DNA of 64,000 bases from Pseudomonas rubra (GTDB lineage: Bacteria > Pseudomonadota > Gammaproteobacteria > Pseudomonadales > Pseudomonadaceae), in the NCBI RefSeq assembly GCF_028656935.1, contig NZ_JAMDGZ010000009.1:41399-105398 (forward strand), read 5' to 3'. Position numbers and translations under genes: made by a program. Below the pieces are notes generated by a model. That model saw nothing but the letters and a program-made list of their open reading frames with translations, ran no database searches and was not told the DNA's origin. Positions 61,077 through 64,000 of the stretch are shown here, in pieces. The first letter of the stretch is position 1. The number at the start of each line of letters is the position of its first letter.

Positions 61077-61882
61077 GGGCTCAATGATCCTTGAGAGGTG
61101 GTGGACGCCGCCAGGAACTGCAGCAGCGTCTGGTTGAAAATGTGAGGTTGATCCAGGGGCGTAGCGTGCCGGGAATCTTCGATGACCGCCAGCCGCGCCT
61201 GTGGAATCAGGGCGACGTAGCGCTCTTTGAGTTGCACCGGGGTGTAGTCCTGGTCGGCGCTGATGACCAGGGTTGGGCAGCGAATCTGCCCCAGGCGTTG
61301 CGCTACCCCCCAGCCGACGATGGCGTCGAAGCTGGCAAGATACGCGCGTTTGTCGTTTTTTGCCCAGCGTTCGGCCATCTTGCGCCGCAAATCGGCCTGC
61401 TGCGGTTTGGGGAACAGCCGCTCGGCCAGGCCCTTGCCAATGGTTTCCAGGCTCAGCACCCGGGCCAGGGCCCAACGCTTGGCCCACCAGATCCAGTCGC
61501 TGCGGCTCTGGCGCTTGACCTCCGGGGCGCTGTTGACGATGCACAGGCTGCGCAACCACTCGGGGTGATCGACGGCAAACTGAAAACCGACCATGCCGCC
61601 CATGGACAAGCCGACCAGGTGCACGGGGCCGGTCTGCAGGTGTTCGAGCAGGGCCAGCAGGTCAGCGCTGAAACTGGCGATGCTGTAGCGCTCGCGAGGC
61701 TTGTCGGAGCGACCGTGGCCACGGATGTCCATGAGGATCACCCGGTAATGGCCGGCAAGCTCCGGTACCTGCATTTCCCAGTCCAGGCAACTGGAGCCCA
61801 GGCCGTGCAGCAGCACCAGCGGCTCGCCCTGGCCATATTCCTCATAGTGCAGCGAGCAACCTTCATGTTCGAAGTAGGCCAT
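61070..61882 (-). CDS. alpha/beta hydrolase
   Basis: The 270-residue protein has [16 protein letters not shown] (oxyanion region), [11 protein letters not shown], nucleophile elbow GLSMGG near residue 94, acid in SADQDYTP and His in [12 protein letters not shown]. It belongs to the 3-oxoadipate-enol-lactonase-like group, which also includes esterases. The elbow is GLSMGG rather than GHSMG, as in PcaD-like enzymes. It is encoded between a LysR regulator (14-base gap) and the cyclophilin gene (overlap), so these three may be one transcript. Substrate unknown. Confidence 0.85.
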   Translation of the reverse strand: MAYFEHEGCSLHYEEYGQGEPLVLLHGLGSSCLDWEMQVPELAGHYRVILMDIRGHGRSDKPRERYSIASFSADLLALLEHLQTGPVHLVGLSMGGMVGFQFAVDHPEWLRSLCIVNSAPEVKRQSRSDWIWWAKRWALARVLSLETIGKGLAERLFPKPQQADLRRKMAERWAKNDKRAYLASFDAIVGWGVAQRLGQIRCPTLVISADQDYTPVQLKERYVALIPQARLAVIEDSRHATPLDQPHIFNQTLLQFLAASTTSQGSLSPC

Positions 61883-61896
61883 CGGCTTGATTCCTA

Positions 61897-62820
61897 TCAG
61901 GCTTGGGCGGGCGCGGCGAAGGGAACATCCAGCGGTGCGGTGTCGAAATTGCGCAGCAGCTCGATGAGGATCTGTGTTGCCGGGCCCAAGGGTTTGTCCT
62001 TGTTCGAGTAAAGGTAGAACAGTGGGTGACGACTGCCACCCTGATCCAGTGGCAAGGGCTTGAGCAGGCCTTCACGCAGCTCCCGCTCGATCAGGTGGCG
62101 TGGCAGCCAGGCAAAGCCCAGGCCGCTGCTGACGAAGGTCGATGCCGTGGCCAGGCTGCCGACCGTCCAGCGCTGTTCAGCGCCCAGCCAGCCGACGTCC
62201 CGAGGTTGCGCGCGGCCAGAATCGCGGATCACTACCTGCAACTGGCTCTCCAGGTCCTGGAAGCTCAGCTGCCGCCCCAGGCGGTGCAGGCTGTGTTCGG
62301 GGTGGGCGACGGCGACGAACTCCACGGCGCTCAGTTCAGTGCCCAGGTAACCGGAAATGTTGAAGCCGCTGATGGCCAGGTCAGCCACGCCTTCATGCAG
62401 CACTTCCTCGACCCCGGACAACACTTCCTCACGCAAACGCACCCGGCAGCCGCGGCTTTGCGGCATGAACGCACTCAGAGCGCGCACCAGGCGGGCATTG
62501 GGGTAGGCGGCGTCGACCACCAGACGCACTTCGGCCTCCCAGCCTTGTTCCATGTGATGGGCCAGGTCTTCCAGCTGGCTGGCCTGCTTGACCAGTTGCC
62601 GCGAGCGACGCAGCAGCACGTTGCCGGCCTCGGTCAGCACCGCCTTGCGCCCGTCGATGCGCAGCAACGGCACGCCGAGCTGATCCTGCATGCGCGCCAC
62701 GGTGTAGCTCACCGAGGATTGCGAGCGGTGCAGCGCCTCGGCAGCCTGGGCAAAGCCACCATGATCGACCACCGCCTGCAGGGTCCGCCACTGATCCAGG
62801 GTAACGCGCGGCGCTTTCAT
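61897..62820 (-). CDS. LysR family transcriptional regulator
   Basis: The 307-residue protein has an N-terminal helix-turn-helix (GGFAQAAEALHRSQSSVSYTVARMQDQLGVPLL, about residues 19-51) and a LysR effector-binding domain with SGVEEVLHEGVADLAISGF. It is divergent from the small exported protein gene (49-base gap to 62870) and starts next to it; it may control that gene, the hydrolase downstream, or the azoreductase 400 bases away. The effector is unknown. Confidence 0.92.
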   Translation of the reverse strand: MKAPRVTLDQWRTLQAVVDHGGFAQAAEALHRSQSSVSYTVARMQDQLGVPLLRIDGRKAVLTEAGNVLLRRSRQLVKQASQLEDLAHHMEQGWEAEVRLVVDAAYPNARLVRALSAFMPQSRGCRVRLREEVLSGVEEVLHEGVADLAISGFNISGYLGTELSAVEFVAVAHPEHSLHRLGRQLSFQDLESQLQVVIRDSGRAQPRDVGWLGAEQRWTVGSLATASTFVSSGLGFAWLPRHLIERELREGLLKPLPLDQGGSRHPLFYLYSNKDKPLGPATQILIELLRNFDTAPLDVPFAAPAQA

Positions 62821-62869
62821 CTTCGGCTCCTGTTGTCCTAAGCTGGCGCTCTTTCATGGAGAGCGTCGT

Positions 62870-63184
62870 ATGAAGAAATGTTGTGCTGTATTGCTGGCCT
62901 TGCTTCCGCTCACGGCCCTGGCCTATCCCATCGACGTGGAAAAGGACATCGAAGGCGTCAAGGTCGACTACACCACCTATGACACCGACCGTGACATTGG
63001 CTCGATCACCCTGAACAACTATGGCGAGGTTGCCGCGCAGTGCAAGGTGATGTTCCGCAATGGCCCGGAAGCGCCGCGAGTGCGGCGCGTGCAGGTGCCG
63101 GCGAAAAAAAGCGTCGATACCACCGCCAAGTTCAACCGCGAGATCATCAAGCTGCGCATCGCCGTGAGCTGCAAGCCGCAATAA
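62870..63184 (+). CDS. small exported protein, unknown function
   Basis: The 104-residue precursor has a signal peptide (MKKCCAVLLALLPLTALA) and a mature part of about 86 residues with IEGVKVDYTTYDTDRDIGSITLNNYGEVAAQCKVMFRN and a final IAVSCKPQ. It is likely a periplasmic beta-sandwich with one disulfide (two Cys in the mature part). I recall this protein as conserved in Pseudomonas and sometimes mislabelled '3-phosphoglycerate kinase'. GGAGAGCGTCGT before the start gives a clear ribosome binding site. It is divergent from the LysR regulator. Confidence 0.85.
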   Translation: MKKCCAVLLALLPLTALAYPIDVEKDIEGVKVDYTTYDTDRDIGSITLNNYGEVAAQCKVMFRNGPEAPRVRRVQVPAKKSVDTTAKFNREIIKLRIAVSCKPQ

Positions 63185-63248
63185 AACAATTTAACTGATA
63201 GGTTGGACCCAGTTTTTACGCTTTTTTATCGATAGGTCAATCATTAAT

Positions 63249-63289
63249 CTTGCCTCCATCGACTTACCGAACTCGCCGATGGAGGCAAG
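63249..63289 (+). promoter_or_regulatory. 13-bp hairpin that contains the azoR ribosome binding site
   Basis: CTTGCCTCCATCG (63249-63261) and CGATGGAGGCAAG (63277-63289) are perfect inverse complements with a 15-base loop. The second arm contains GGAGG (63281-63285), the ribosome binding site of the azoreductase gene, whose ATG is at 63293. The folded RNA would hide the ribosome binding site. The same palindrome could also be a DNA operator. Confidence 0.75.
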
Positions 63290-63292
63290 CCC

Positions 63293-63892
63293 ATGTCCCG
63301 TGTACTCGTCATCGAAAGCAGCGCCCGCCAGCAGGATTCGATCTCCCGGCAACTGACCCGCGATTTCGTCAGCCAGTGGCAAGCGGCTCATCCTGCCGAC
63401 CAGGTGACCCTGCGCGACCTGGCCGTCAACCCGGTGCCGCACCTGGATGGCAACCTGCTCGGCGGCTGGATGAAGCCCGAAGCCCAGCGCAATACCGACG
63501 AGCTGCAGGCCCTGGCACGTTCCAACGAGTTGACCGATGAAGTGCTGGCCGCCGATGTCCTGGTGCTGGCCGCGCCGATGTACAACTTCACCATCCCCAG
63601 CACCCTCAAGGCCTGGCTGGACCACGTGCTGCGTGCCGGCATCACCTTCAAGTACACCGAAACCGGTCCCCAGGGCCTGCTGACCGGCAAGCGCGCCTAC
63701 ATCCTCACTGCCCGCGGTGGCATCCATAGCGGCGCCAGCAGCGACCACCAGGAACCCTACCTGCGCCAGGTCATGGCCTTTATCGGTATCCATGACGTGA
63801 CCTTCATCCATGCCGAAGGCCTGAACATGGGCGGTGACTTCCACGAGAAGGGCCTGAACCAGGCCAAGGCCCAGCTGGCTGCGGTGGCCTGA
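63293..63892 (+). CDS. azoR: FMN-dependent NADH-azoreductase
   Basis: The 199-residue protein matches AzoR: MSRVLVIESSARQQDSISRQL, the FMN-binding AAPMYNFTIPSTLKAWLDHVLRAGITFKYTETGP and LTARGGIHSG. It reduces azo compounds and quinones with NADH in the cytoplasm as a dimer. Its ribosome binding site is buried in a perfect 13-bp hairpin (63249-63289), and the upstream region has two GATAGGT sequences (63197-63203 and 63231-63237). A LysR gene lies nearby upstream. Confidence 0.93.
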   Translation: MSRVLVIESSARQQDSISRQLTRDFVSQWQAAHPADQVTLRDLAVNPVPHLDGNLLGGWMKPEAQRNTDELQALARSNELTDEVLAADVLVLAAPMYNFTIPSTLKAWLDHVLRAGITFKYTETGPQGLLTGKRAYILTARGGIHSGASSDHQEPYLRQVMAFIGIHDVTFIHAEGLNMGGDFHEKGLNQAKAQLAAVA

Positions 63893-63936
63893 GCCGGCAA
63901 TGAATTTTCCCGCCAGGTTTTTTGGCCTCGACACAG

Positions 63937-64000
63937 GCTCCCGCCTGGCACCAAGGCTGACAACGCCGATCTCACAGGTCATGGCACGTTGCAACAAATG
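63937..64000 (-). repeat. 64-base dispersed repeat, copy 2, cut by the window edge
   Basis: The inverse complement of this segment is about 58/64 identical to 25089-25152, including CATTTGTTGCAACGTGCCAT at the start and GGCGGGAGC at the end. It follows the azoR gene; the window ends inside or just at the end of the repeat. Confidence 0.75.

Overview
The window looks like chromosomal DNA of a Pseudomonas, most likely of the P. putida group. The evidence is high GC, GC-ending codons, inverted REP elements of the types common in P. putida relatives (3180-3240, 24916-25090, 46412-46466, 58533-58608), a tandem fadD pair next to a MaoC protein and a lipase-like hydrolase, a large HrpA helicase, an OprO/OprP-type porin and Pseudomonas-type small exported proteins. 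From memory only, much of the gene order resembles the cysK-to-azoR part of P. putida KT2440. No rRNA, tRNA, transposase, prophage or CRISPR array was seen.

Layout. 1-4.5 kb: a MoxR-type ATPase, cysteine synthase, an LpxO-type lipid A hydroxylase, and a DMT exporter preceded by a candidate valine-rich leader peptide. 4.5-21.7 kb: the main accessory region. Eighteen closely packed minus-strand genes run from an ABC importer (ATPase, binding protein, permease) through two SDRs, a cupin, an alpha/beta hydrolase, an IclR regulator, a ThDP decarboxylase-like enzyme, an aspartate dehydrogenase, an aldehyde dehydrogenase, an extradiol-type dioxygenase, a FAD monooxygenase, two small proteins, a Rieske oxygenase, a RidA protein and a VanB-type reductase; an outer-membrane channel lies just downstream. 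This looks like an uptake and degradation system for an aromatic, probably nitrogen-containing, compound that I cannot identify.

22-31 kb: a DMT transporter, AceK, a DUF6279-type lipoprotein, CvfB, a secreted cysteine-rich repeat protein, a CsbD stress protein, a YihY membrane protein, a second peptide deformylase and a DUF2790 protein. 31-36.5 kb: an AA10 LPMO without a signal peptide, a repair group (MocR regulator, AlkA-like glycosylase, an Ada lacking most zinc cysteines), a threonine dehydratase-like enzyme and a HicAB pair. 36.5-41.1 kb: a LysE exporter, a 37-residue basic peptide, a GyrI-like protein coupled to an AAC(6')-like acetyltransferase, and a YciI/AHSA1/ECF42-type sigma factor module.

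41-64 kb: fatty-acid genes (MaoC, hydrolase, two FadD ligases), PuuB/PuuA-like polyamine catabolism, HrpA, a KAS III enzyme, an ECF sigma/anti-sigma pair followed by a phosphate or pyrophosphate porin, a PF04339 acyltransferase-like protein, an MsbA-like ABC exporter, a periplasmic cyclophilin, an alpha/beta hydrolase, a LysR regulator, a small exported protein and an azoreductase whose ribosome binding site sits inside a 13-bp hairpin.

All functions are inferred by reading protein motifs; no database search was run. Starts were chosen from Shine-Dalgarno sequences and gene overlaps.
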